Assembly: GCA_029851415.1 (NCBI GenBank)
Contig: CM056741.1
Location: forward strand, 175,381,021 to 175,445,020
Direction of reading: 5' to 3'
DNA from: Eretmocerus hayati
Taxonomy: Eukaryota; Arthropoda; Insecta; Hymenoptera; Aphelinidae
Length of the DNA: 64,000 bases
In this document: piece by piece, positions 1-11,592 of the stretch
Numbering within the stretch: the stretch's first letter is position 1
How the letters are laid out: each line of letters opens with the position of its first letter
Program-made: the position numbers and the translations under genes
Notes under the pieces: generated by a model
Told to the model about the DNA's origin: nothing
Seen by the model: the letters and a program-made list of their open reading frames with translations, nothing else
Databases searched by the model: none

Positions 1-482
1 GGGTAGCAAAAAAATTGTGAATATTATTCGTCCATTTCAAATTTTTTGTAAACCCTCGTGGTTTTTGTAACTCTTACGCAAAGTATGGCATTTCACTGTA
101 ACGCTAGACGTGTGATGATTAGTAATCTTTTGTTGTTCAGTTTCGCGTACGCGAGGCTGGACCTTGCGCGTGCGAGAACCTTTATTCGGCAGCGCGCTCA
201 TTCGCATACGTGAATACCTGGGGCCCTACTGACTCGCGTGCGCGAGTCATTATCACGTTCTCGTACGCGAGTCTCAGTATCTTTGTATTTGCGTACGCGA
301 ATTAGCGCGCTGCCGGATAAAGGTTCTCGCGTACGCAAAACTGAACAGCAGAAGATGACTAAGCGTTACACGTCTAGCGTGACACTGAAATGCCATACTT
401 TGCGTAAGAGTTACAAAAACCGCGAGGGTCTACAAACTATTTGAAATGGACGAATAAAATTCACAATTTTTCCGCTAGCCCC
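1..482. repeat. Fold-back/MITE-like element at the window edge
   Basis: The first 190 bases return as reverse complement in the last 180: AAAATTGTGAA, TCGTCCATTTCAAA, TTTTTGTAACTCTTACGCAAAG and CGTTACACGTCTAGCGTGAC-type blocks match in mirrored order. The centre is full of GCGTACGCGA-type CpG palindromes. The left end may continue outside the window. Open frames here follow the palindromes and are not genes. Confidence 0.8.
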
Positions 483-838
483 CGGTTACATTATGTACAC
501 ACCTTGCGAAACAGATTGTATATTTTTTAACTCGCGTTGCTTTTCGCTTATTCAAAATCACGAAATATGTATGAAAAATGATATATCTTGACTTATTGTA
601 TGATATAGATGATATATAGAACTAAAACTGCTGTTTATCTGGACTTGTGTCCACAAACTTTTCACTAATTCGTACATGGAGATCTCCCTAGCATTTGCAG
701 TGGCTAGGTTCTCCCGACGTTCTCTCGAGCGGTTACATACTCCTGATCTCTGTATTCACACTCCCTGCTATTCAAATTATATGGCAGGTTTTGTTACCCT
801 GTTGGCCTAATCGTGATCGTTCCTACACTATTTTTCAA
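483..838. other. Unannotated spacer
   Basis: AT-rich single-copy-looking DNA; I see no gene, repeat or motif here. Confidence 0.4.
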
Positions 839-1800
839 TAACTAAGGTAAGTGTACCCAACATGCCTCCATTAAGCCATTTTCTTGATAACCTTGTTCTA
901 CCTCAACAACTTTGACAATGCTTCAGCTCATTTTGGGGCTTGTTGCAAGACCTTCAAGATCAATACGAGTACGTTGTAATTCAACCAATTGAAGCTGAGC
1001 TGTTTCAATTTTTCCCAAAAGTGATTCTTCAGAGTTTATGAAATAGTGTCCCCAACTTGCGCCCATATGCTATTCTCCGAACAACTCCGGTCCACCTCAA
1101 TACCCACCGTATCTCAGCTCATTCTGAAGATTGTTTCTGGACCTTCGAAATGCACTAAGCTACGTCTAATTTTGATTAATTGGAGCCGGACTGTCTCAAT
1201 TCTTCCGAAATAAATTATGGAAATCGGCGACAGAGTGTTTATATCGCCGTGCACGCATATTTGGAGCTTTATGGTGGTTCCAAACACTATTTCTGACCTA
1301 TTTTGATGTGATGCACACGTTCTAAGTGGTAAGAAAGTCTAACTGCACGCTTCTTCGAGGTAAACGTATGGGGGCATGTTGGGTACTCTCCGACCTTGGT
1401 AGCTTTGTTCCACAAATCGTCTCCATGTTTTGCACATGGAACAACTCCAGATCCGAATTTTGCAATTCTGAAGGATCTATTTGGTTGGTCTTGAAACAAG
1501 AAATTGGATACGTTAAAGTACATTAAGATTGGTCGAACTCGAAAAATGTGGCATCGGTTTCACTGAACGTATATATACTCTGTGCTTTCTTAGCTAAGCA
1601 TGCAATCACGGAAAATGGAAAAATCCCTTTGAATTTTCTGGAGAACGCAGGGATGATTCGGGGTCGACTCAAACTACTTACTTTCTCATATTTTGACATA
1701 GTAACCGTAAAAAAATTGCCGGGAAGCCAAGGCGTGCCCATTCCTGAGATCGGCATATGAGGGCAAGTTGGGTACAGAGTCAAGTTGGGTACACATACCG
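839..1800. repeat. Repeat element with TACCCAAC ends and internal duplication
   Basis: Left end GTGTACCCAACATGCC (847) and right end AAGTTGGGTACACAT (1781-1796) are inverted versions of each other; further copies occur near 1050 and 1368. Inside, a unit of about 195 bp starting at 899 recurs from 1093 (CAGCTCATTnTG, GACCTTC, GAGCnGnnCTGT blocks). No coding capacity recognised. Confidence 0.55.
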
Positions 1801-1859
1801 AGACACGTACCTTATACTCATAAATTCCGCACATAATGTATACCACCTCCAATTTGCAC

Positions 1860-2612
1860 AGAGGAGCCTTCTGGGTATTTTAATCTCAACGGAAACTATT
1901 TCTTTATCTCCCATGCTAAATTTAATACTTCTATCCACATGCGATATCGTATGCGATTGCATACGCGGTCGTGAGTGTGATACAACATTTCTCAATAACT
2001 ATATTCATGAACGATTTCACACGCATAATCCGTCAGTTTTCGCCTTCAATTCTTGCAGGAGAACCTTTCGGATGTTTGAATCTCAACGGAAACTGTTTCA
2101 GGTTCTCCTACGCTGAATTGCATAATTTTCCTCCTCCACATGCGATCGCGTATACGAAATCGTATATGATCGCGTATGCGTACTTGCATGCGTACTCGTA
2201 TGCGTAAGCTTACGCGGCCGTGGGTGCGATACGCTTTTTCCTAATCACTATATTCATGAAAGATTTCGCACGCCAAATTTGTCATCATTCGCCTTGATTA
2301 TTGCCTTGCTCATGTTTGAATCTCAACGGAAACTATTTCTAGTTCTCCCACGCTGAATTTCATAATTTTTTCCTCCACGTCCGATCGCATATGCGTACGT
2401 GTAGGCGATCGCGTATGCGTACTCGTATGCGATCGCATACGCGATCGTGAGCGTAAACCGCATATGCGCTTGAACACGCGATCGCATACGCGATCGTATA
2501 CGCGATCGTTTACGCGATCGTATATGCGATCGCATACGCGATTGTATACGCGACCGCATACGCGATTGTATACGCGACCGCATACGTCATCGCGTACGCG
2601 AACGTGAGTCAA
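1860..2612. repeat. CpG-rich satellite-like tandem repeat
   Basis: A unit of about 200-240 bp repeats three times, marked by AATCTCAACGGAAAC at 1882, 2079 and 2319, each followed by a block of CGATCG/GCATACGC words. In the third unit this block expands (2440-2600) into a run of 12-bp steps close to GCGATCGCATAC. The open frames across it (VCDRVYDRV-type repeats) are a by-product of the 12-bp period. Confidence 0.8.
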
Positions 2613-3117
2613 AATTTTCAGTAGGGGTCAATTGCAGGTGCTAGAAAATTGGTTGTAGGTGTGGTTTGTAAATCGTCCTATCAATGCCGAGGTATGCAAA
2701 TGAGAAGTATTAATTTCTAACCTCCCGAAAAATCACGGGAACCAAGTTTGTTACTTTGGCATTCAACCAACAAATTCCTATGTCCTAATACGTGTGAAGG
2801 TTTTTCAAAAACTCCTCTCTGCATTAAGGGTATTAATAATTTAGAAGAAAGAAGCTCCTTTGAATACGAACAACACGCAAGTTTCAATGTTGGAACCCAT
2901 CAAAGTATCACTCTTATATGGAAATACTCTCAACTCAGACTGGCATTACTTGATGGTCAACTTATGACTCGCGATTCTCAAGATATAACCTTTGTTTTTG
3001 GTTTTATCGGCGATAACTATACTCCAGTAAGAGTAGCTTTACAACGGAGCTCTTAGAATCATGAAATGTGCACCTAAATATTTCAAAACATTCCCGTCTC
3101 GCATCGTAAGATTTGTA

Positions 3118-6100
3118 TCAAACAAGACTGAAGTAACCAACCTCGACGTGTGTCTCAGCCGACTTGATCGCTGAGTGCACCTCTACCAGTTCTGGACTGG
3201 GCTGATCAATGCCAGGTTCTCGATGCCACCTTCGCAAAGTTTCGGCACTACCCTCATGAGACGCAATACCAGCACCAAGGGATGGCTCCACCCTCTTTCT
3301 AGTTGATAACGTCTCATCACTGGCTGGTAGATTTGGATCCGAAGAAGCAGATTCGAGGGGTGGCATACCGGGTAGTCGAAGAGTTTGCGCGTGGCCTTCG
3401 CTCGATCTGCGCCTGCCCGCCGACGAACCAGTAGACGGCCGCCTTCTCAATACTGGCCTATTACGTAGCAACTCGTGAGGTTGCCTGAGACGATGTTGTT
3501 GCTGCTGTTGCAATTGGTCAGCTGATTTTTCAGCCTCGACAGCTCTGTAGAAGCGTTCCATTGCACGCTCGTGAAGAAGTTCGGTTGAACTCACGGCATC
3601 CCGGTATACTTCGACAACTTGGTGGTCGATACTAAAAAGTTCGGGAAGTGATGCTGACATTGGTGGGGCCAACAGGTCCTCTTCTTCTGATTCTGCTGTA
3701 GTTGTCTGGCGCTGTACCGAGCGAGGACCTGTTGAAATTTGAAAGTTTGAGTATGAATTTGAAAGAACATGGCGATTATTAAACAGGGTCTCTATGCGAA
3801 GCCCAACAAGACAACATTGAAAAAAATAATGCCGGTTATTTTTCATTCGTTGACTTCACAATAACCTATGGCAGCTCATTGTAAAAAAAGGGTTCTTTCA
3901 TCTTCGATATAAGTTCTATGGAAATGTTCCCAATCAATAGGAATTTATGGACAAAGTAGGTTTAAGATCAAATTCTACTGCCAGGAAAAGTATGACTGGC
4001 TCGAATTATGGGTATTAAATGTCGCTTCTTCATACACTTAGCGATCAGTTCTTCTGTAAAAACTCTCAAAAATGAGACGACGAAAATTTCTTTTTTGTTC
4101 TCACGAAAAAATCGACAGATTCCCCGAAAACCTCATTCCACGGTTAGGAACCCTCATTATTAAAAATCTGAGTATATGCTTCGTATCCATCCCAGAGTTC
4201 CATGATTCACATTCTCTACTTTGTAGTCAGGACAAGTAATCAGCTGAGATGCTGAACTCAGTTTCGTTAACAATAAAGCTAATCCAAAAAAATTGTTCGG
4301 AGATCATCGTAAAAAATCTAACATAAAAATTCTCCACCAGCGACGTTGAGATTGCCACTTTGACAAAAAGAAAGTAAATCATAGGGAATTGATCTTCTCA
4401 CACGGAACATTCCCCACGTGAAATTTCTGTACTTTCTCTGACGATTCCCACGAAGCATTCACGGTCATCGATCGTCGATCCACGAAGATATCCATGGCCT
4501 ATGGCCCGGAATCTCAAGATCAGAAAAGACCAAGAAACCAACCAGAGGCTACGTCTCTATCTTTCTTTCCTAGAACTTCTCATGCTCACGTATATTACTC
4601 AAAATGCTGTGGATTAATACAATAATTAGTACAAAATCCAGATTAACATCATGAAACTTACCAGGACGACTTGGCGAAATTTGTCCTGTTTGATAATCCA
4701 ATTCGGTATGTTTCTCTACTTCACCAGTGCCATTTTGATGAGCACCCTCTTCACTAGGACACAGCACCAACATAAATTCGGAGCTACCATGAAGCATACT
4801 AGATTCCCCGTCATTGACATCGGCATGACGCATACTCGAGCTTCCCCGTCGTTGAGGTCGCTGAGGTCCTGGTCGTAAAATTTGTATAGTTTCTTCGATT
4901 GCGTACTCGGTCGCTTCCGCAAGGATAAGAGGAGAGGGGCTGTGATCTCGGGAAAATGAGCCTGGATGAGCCCTTCCATTGACAATATTCTGACCTCCCG
5001 AGTCATCAAAACTTGGACTTATCACTACGGCTGCTTGGTGAGGTCTATTTCGACCTGCAAACAACAAAAAGTTCATGGCTATATTAGATGACCCTAATTC
5101 AAGATGAGCTTTCACTTTGATACAATATTTGGACATTATTACCCACTTATAAGGGAACACCTTGCGGGTCCCGGATTCGTCCCTAACTCTGGGAATCATA
5201 TTATTTTGGTGAGAAATGAAGGTACCCAGAAGGGTTTGGTCCAATGGGCCTCCTATCCCGAGATACAGCTACGAAGATTAGCATTGTCAGTATATTTATA
5301 TGTGAGACTTTTCAACATGGGCCCAAACGAGCAATGCTGATCTCCATTTTAGCTGTATCTCGGGATAGGAGGCCCATTGAACGAAATCCTTTCAGGAGCC
5401 TCCATTTTTTACTAAAACAAGATGATTCCCAGACTTCCATCGAGAACCAGAACCGCAAGATTGATGATCCCCTTGTCAGTCTGTAGAGATACATCTAAAA
5501 AACAGTTAAAATTTCAGGCAAAATGGGATCAACTTTGTATTCGGTTTTACTACAAAAATTTTCAAATTTTTGAGACCGCATTGGTCGAGGTTCCATTTAG
5601 AAACATCAATTTGTCAGGTTGTCAGATTGTGGTCCAAAAATATGAGTAAAATATGAAACATCGTGATGCAGGATTTTTTTAAAGGGGTGCTTCTCTTTGT
5701 CAGAGGTATGCCAATCTCAAACACAATTCCAAAGTAATCATAAATCTCGCAAGCACCAGACGAAGAAGTCTCGTAATCGTATTTCTCTTTTATGCTGCAG
5801 TGCTTAAAGTAGCTTCAAGTAGCTCACAGTTCTTCAGACAAAAATAGATGCGATACATAAGATCTGGAGGAGAACCATGATTCGGTGATTGATTGTTTTC
5901 AGACATTCCAGTGATGTCACTTGGAATTATTATGCATGAATACCAAGTTCCTTTTCAATGGTTGCCTATCTGATAGACTTGACCAGAGAGTAATGCTAGA
6001 TTGAAGGATTTTTGATCTTTTTCTACGCATGTTGAAACTGCTCTGATTAATCTCATATTTAATCTTCAAATAGTTATGAAAATTGCGTATAGATGAGAAT

Positions 6101-9100
6101 TTCGTGAGTGTGGTTCTGTTGAAATGAGAATGGGTTATACCATTAGCAGTCCTGAAGTGTTTCAGATATGTCTCGTAAGGATGATCAAGTATCTCGACAA
6201 ATAAACTGATTCTGTATTCTTATAAAGTTAATAACTTCATAAGAACACAGAGAACAACACATCATTATGATTTGAACCAACAATGATAAAACTTCAGTAA
6301 TTCAAAAACTTTCTAAATTTTTTCTGCGTTCGGTCCTTTTGAGAATTCACAGCAGTTGCTTATGATCAAAGAGATCATATACCAATCTCTTTCCTTATGA
6401 GTCTGTAATAATTTTTTGCCGAAGCCCGATGAAATTCTCAAATTTTTAGTTCTCAAAACGAAATGAATACGAATATTTTTTCAAGTTTTTCTTGACATTT
6501 TGACCTAAACTATGGTCAGTTTCTCTTTCAGAATACGGATCATGAAGTATGACTCAGATTACGAAGGAAGTTTTCAAAATTGGAATTCTTTGTTAAACCG
6601 ATCCCTCGATTTATCTAAAAAAAAACCCAATCCTCAATCCAAGAACGATATTACTGGTTGGACAAGCCAAAAACTTAAAAAATGAACATTTCAACGTAAG
6701 ATCGTGAGTATTCTTTACCAATTGATTCGATTTGATCAGGCTGTGGGAGAAGCTCCTTTGACCATTGTCTTCTGGGTTGATCTGCATCGTGACTGGTTGT
6801 ATCAAGAGCAAATGTGACACGACTGTCGGCACGTGATGGTCTCTGGGATAACCTTTGAGTTGAAACTGTGCGATCATGCATAGCCATAGCCTCTCGATTG
6901 TTTGCTTGTTCTCGAGTTAAGCTCCGCGTTCTCTGGGTTGGCTCGTGAAAGCTCACCTCTCGTCGCTCGCTTCTACCCCTCGGAATGTCACGATGACTCG
7001 CTGACTTTGCCCTCATATTCGGCTCGGTAATCCTGAATTGGAATGATATTTCATGAATATTATTTTGTAGAGATTGATCTTCGAGAATCTTTTATGATCT
7101 AGAGTTTTTGTCTGAAAATCTGATTGTAAATAGGATGAAAATTCAATTCCCTCCAGAGTCCACGTTTTCTATTGCATAGTAAGTTTCCAAAATTCTTGTT
7201 GACTGATGGACTGAATGACCGATACTACTTCATGTAATTGGATAAAACTTCGTCTACTATGCCTTAATTTTGAAAAAATTCACTGAAAGTATACTCTATT
7301 TGAAAGAACTGATACATATTGTTTGATAAATTAGTTGGGATTCTTAGATATCAATTCTTCGCGTGAAAACCTTCATTGGAATCCGTAAAATATTTTGTTA
7401 AAATCATAATTGTAATTTTCAATTACCCTCGCTTTGGATCTGGTATGAATATCACATCACTCTCTTCACCAGGATCACTCAAGCCATAAGGATTCTCTGC
7501 TTTGACTCGAAATCTGTACTCTGAGCCTTCTATCAAATCATTCAACGTGGCTGATGTCTGTCTACATGTTGCCGCTTTCAACCACACATCCCAGCCAATC
7601 TGAAACAACATCAAAGTTTCCGGTATTGGTAATGACGTAAGCAGATATAATTAATTTGTGATTGAGACCCTTTTTTTGACACGCTGTGCGGAAATAGTAT
7701 ATTTTCCGCACTAATTTTCCACTTTGTCGCACAATTTGTCGAAAAACACAGTCCGATACACGGGTGTAAAACCTATTTTTCACATCCTCGTGTTGATTCC
7801 GCCTACGGCTCAGACCCGAAACCCATCACTCGAACGTAAAAAAAAGTTTTTCCACCCTTGTATCGAAATGTATGTACTATTATTGTTCAAGGAAAATTCA
7901 AAAAATATTCAATCACTTACTCTGTAATATTCAACTATATATGAACCAATTTTACAGCCTCCATCGTCATCTGGCTCTCTCCATGCCAAAGTGACCGTTT
8001 TCCCTAATGTGCCCGTAACAAACGTTTTCTTCGGTGCAGCTGGCCGATCTATTCATTATGACAAGATGATTAATTTCAAGATTATTCCGTGGATAAGAAT
8101 TTTTATAATAATGACTCCCTACCTGTAACGGTAACCAAGAAAGAAGCAATATCTTCACCAATCTTGTTGATTGCCCTGATTGTATATTCTCCACGATCAA
8201 ATCTTTTAGCATCTTGAATCTTGAGTATCGTTTCGTTATCAGTGATAGATTCAAACTGATGTCGGTCGTCAACAACGATAATCTCACCATTGTGGTACCA
8301 AGTAGTACTAGGCGGTGGACGACCACCATTTGTGGCTTTGAGTCTGATTGTTTCACCTTGCTCAAAGAGTAGGCCATCTTCATACTGTCGAGGTAGTCTT
8401 ACTTTGGGTGGAGCTGTAAGATTTAGGAAAAGTGAGAGATATATTTCATCAACAATGAAAGTAACATCGTAACTAGCTTGAACATAATGTATGGTCGATC
8501 TTTACAGATCTTGTGGCAAAAATTTGATATTTGGCATCGGAAAGATGAAAATATATTTCATAAAAAAGAATAAATTCTTTTGTGAAAATTTCGAGCAGTT
8601 TGCTAATTATTTTTGCAAAATATGCGTCGAATACGACAGCAGGGTACCTCCTCAGAAGAAAAAAGTGCGAGTTATTACAGAATCTTCATCCTGAGTTTGA
8701 GACTTTCGAAATTTCTTTACAATAACTCAAGTCGTCTATACTCAAACATCTGAGATGATTACTCATGAATACCATAAAATTCATTGAATTCGCCAAGAAC
8801 ACATGAGGGTTTTTGACACTTTTTTGCATTCACATGATACAAGGCGGGCACTAGTACCTTCAATCAGTAGTTTTGCTCGTGTGCTGATATGCCCTGCTCG
8901 GTTAGTAGCAGAACATTTAATTTCTCCCTCATCATCCATAGATGTTCTATAAATAGTGAGAGAGCTCCTATTGCCATCAGTAGCAATTGTCGTTCTTCGA
9001 CTGCTGAAGATTTCAAATCCATCTTTATACCAAGCTACTTTTGGCAGAGGTGCTCCATCGTAGATCACTGAAAACTCTGCCTGATAGATATGAAAAAATG

Positions 9101-11592
9101 CAACATGTTAAAACTTAATCATGAGTATTAACGGGTGAAAAAAATCGGTATCACACGATTTACTAGTTTTTTTTTAATTGAGTCGGGACACAAAAATTGA
9201 CAATCCCGGGAAAAAGTTCGAAAGAAATTTCTTTTCCATCTTGTCATTTTTGATCTTATTGATGTAACATCATTTTCTTATATTTCTGATATCATTACCT
9301 TTAACACGTTCGCTGCGACGACATTTTTTCGTAATTTTATTTTGGTCATGAACTGGACCCCCGCATTTCGATGAGAACCCCCCCCCCCCCCCGTATCGGT
9401 CTAGACCCTTTTTTATCTCACCTTTCGCGGCAAAGTAAACCACCATGAGAGGTTTTTTGGGAAAAATTTTCCGAGCAAATCTGAGCCGGCGAGACTAAAA
9501 GATGAAAAATCGCGGGTTCCACCGGTGGGACCTGTGGCAGCGAACGTGTTCAACTTGTTAATGAGGAAAATGCTGTACAGTGAGCGAATCGCCTTGTTCT
9601 TTGTAAAATTTGTTTTCTAACACTTTCCTAGCCATTTTGGTGCAAAATCTCAGATCTACAGCTCAATTTTCGCCCTTTGAAATTATTTCCCAAACCCAAC
9701 CTATCCAAATTGGACACTAAAAAGATGAGATATCACTAAAGAACTCATCAGGTTCAACGCAAACTCATCCAACAAAGTGGTTTCAAAAGTCACGTAAAAC
9801 CCCTCAAAAACTCCACAAAACATCACCAACGAGATCACCAATATTCAGAGTAGGGACTCGCTATTATGAGCTCGGCTGATTGAGGTTAGAAGAATCTAAC
9901 ATGTTGCCCCACAAAAGATGTCACATTGTATAATTTCGAAGGAAACAACATAAATGTCATCCGAAATATTTGTAGTAAATTTTCTCAGCAAAAATATAGA
10001 TTGTGAAATTCCACTGTCCTTCAAAAAAAATAAGCCCATCTTCCTGAAATACTTCTTTCACAGCAGAAATTCCAATTAATAGTAAAAAAGTATTTAAAAA
10101 TGAAGCCTCAAGATCAACTCACTTGTTCTCCCTCAAGAGCAACGCAATCTACCAGCTCTTGCTGAAATTTTGGTGCAATAGACGTGGTCCTTTGAAGTGT
10201 CACACTAAGGGGATCCGAAAGTTCACTCGGTTCCGACAATCCTAAAGCATTTTGCGCTTTAATTCTGAACTGATACCTCCATCCAGGTTCTAAACCACTA
10301 AGAGTCAATTCAGGAAATGTGCAGAGTACCGGTGCCGATCTGACCCAGTGTGGAGTGCCAACTTTGCGATGTTCTACATGGTATCCAATAATTGCTGAAC
10401 CACCATTTGAAGAAGATCGTTCCCATCTTATACCCACAACATCCGGTTGAGAATCTTCCTCGCCAGGTACGAGAATAGGCTTGCCCGGTGGTGATGGTAA
10501 ACCTTCCAAGTTGGAAATGAAAATCAGGATACGTGTCAGCTCGTTGTACATTTGTTTCGCAAGCTCCAAGCCATTTTCGGTTGGACACGGGCCCTGATCT
10601 GACCCCTGCTGCTGTAAATGTTTCAAGTGGCCGACTCACTTAAGAATTTGAGATTGATAATATTTTGAGATGCAATTCGTGATAATGACTTTGGATCGAA
10701 ATGCTTAACGAGCTAAAAATGAATATGAGGTCGACCACATGAAAACATTTACGCAGCACATTATGATTATATATGGTTTATTTAATGGAGTCGATAATTT
10801 GATGAGACGGTTATGAGATATAGAAAAAAAATTCATGCGATTTACAACAATCAACATTCATTTTTTATGCAAAGATATCTGTGATGCGCTGTAGTTTTTG
10901 ACACTCGTTGAGTTAGAGTAAATGAATGACTATATAGGTAGTTGATGGCCGTGTGAAGTCATTGAAACTCAATAAACGACTTCATGAACGATGTTGCGAT
11001 TAAAACGATCGGATTGAGACATCAGTCCTTCGCACGAGCACTGCCGTGTTCTCTCATTTGCAATTCTTTAACGTTCGAAAACCGAATACTCATCGCGAGT
11101 TTAAGAAGAGTAAAGTCATGGATTCATTAATCACAAGAATCGATGCCACAATAAAAAATAATCTGTAAATTTGTAATTGACTTGTTTCCGCATTGACTAA
11201 GTACATGCACAAAATCATGAATGAGTGGGAAACTGTGAATGAAGCTAAACAACGCCAAACCCAGTAATGATAATCCCGTAACTGAGTATTCACTATCTGA
11301 TTGATTTTGAATCACAGCGATGTGATTCAATCTCAGATTCTCAAGAAAATCCTTTTAGTATCTTACTGATTTTTTCCTTAAACAAGAATTCATTGAAAAA
11401 ATGCTAATAATCGATCACCGATCAAAACAGTCCTCAAAAGTCACTTGACCACACAAACTACACCAAATTCCATCAATTTTCATGGGCAATCACACAAATC
11501 AATCACTAAACTTTCACATGTCACAAAGAAAATGTGATAATCCGAATTCTCCAATGCACACCTTGTCCATGTTCGAAATTTATTTCGTTCAT
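3118..11592 (-). CDS. Muscle-type Ig/FN3 domain protein (FN3-Ig-Ig-FN3 plus Ser/Arg-rich tail)
   Basis: Nine coding exons join in consistent phase on the minus strand: 11592-11562, 10502-10123, 9080-8858, 8413-8123, 8048-7921, 7599-7427, 7032-6719, 5054-4662 and 3728-3118. If the last exon reads through to the TGA at 3118 the protein has about 848 residues. It may instead splice at 3142 (weak donor GTTGGT) to an exon outside the window. Domains: FN3 (~11-108, PPGKP start, GWRYQFRIKAQNALG strand), Ig (~118-211, KVAWYKDG and DDEGEIKCSATN), Ig (~212-308, STTWYHNG and DRGEYTIRAIN), FN3 (~309-405, GSEYRFRVKAENPYG), then a low-complexity Ser/Arg/Glu tail with a QQQQQ run. The Ig domains lack the cysteine pair, as in cytoplasmic muscle I-set domains, and I see no signal peptide or membrane segment. 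The layout resembles myosin-binding-protein/titin-like sarcomere proteins. The first exon (MNEINFEHGQ) rests only on phase match and a donor, so further 5' exons are possible. Confidence 0.75.
5155..5475. repeat. Fold-back MITE, family A copy 1 (intron of Ig/FN3 gene)
   Basis: Mirror-image arms meet near 5310. The best-conserved part is GGGCCTCCTATCCCGAGATA on the left, returned as its complement on the right; CTGGGAATCAT lies in both arms. It sits in the intron between exons 7032-6719 and 5054-4662. The CTGGGAATCAT block and surrounding order are shared with 58.69-59.01 kb. Confidence 0.8.
9301..9552. mobile_element. piggyBac-type MITE
   Basis: Terminal inverted repeat CACGTTCGCTGC (9305) and GCAGCGAACGTG (ending 9548), flanked by TTAA on the left and TTCA on the right, the TTAA target preference of piggyBac-like elements with one base decayed. 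The 244 bp core has a C14 run and no coding capacity. Lies in an intron of the Ig/FN3 gene. Confidence 0.78.

Noticed and set aside
2310..2612. Arg/Val/Asp repeat protein frames on the minus strand
   Set aside because: Product of the 12-bp CpG repeat period; no start context, domain or splice signal.
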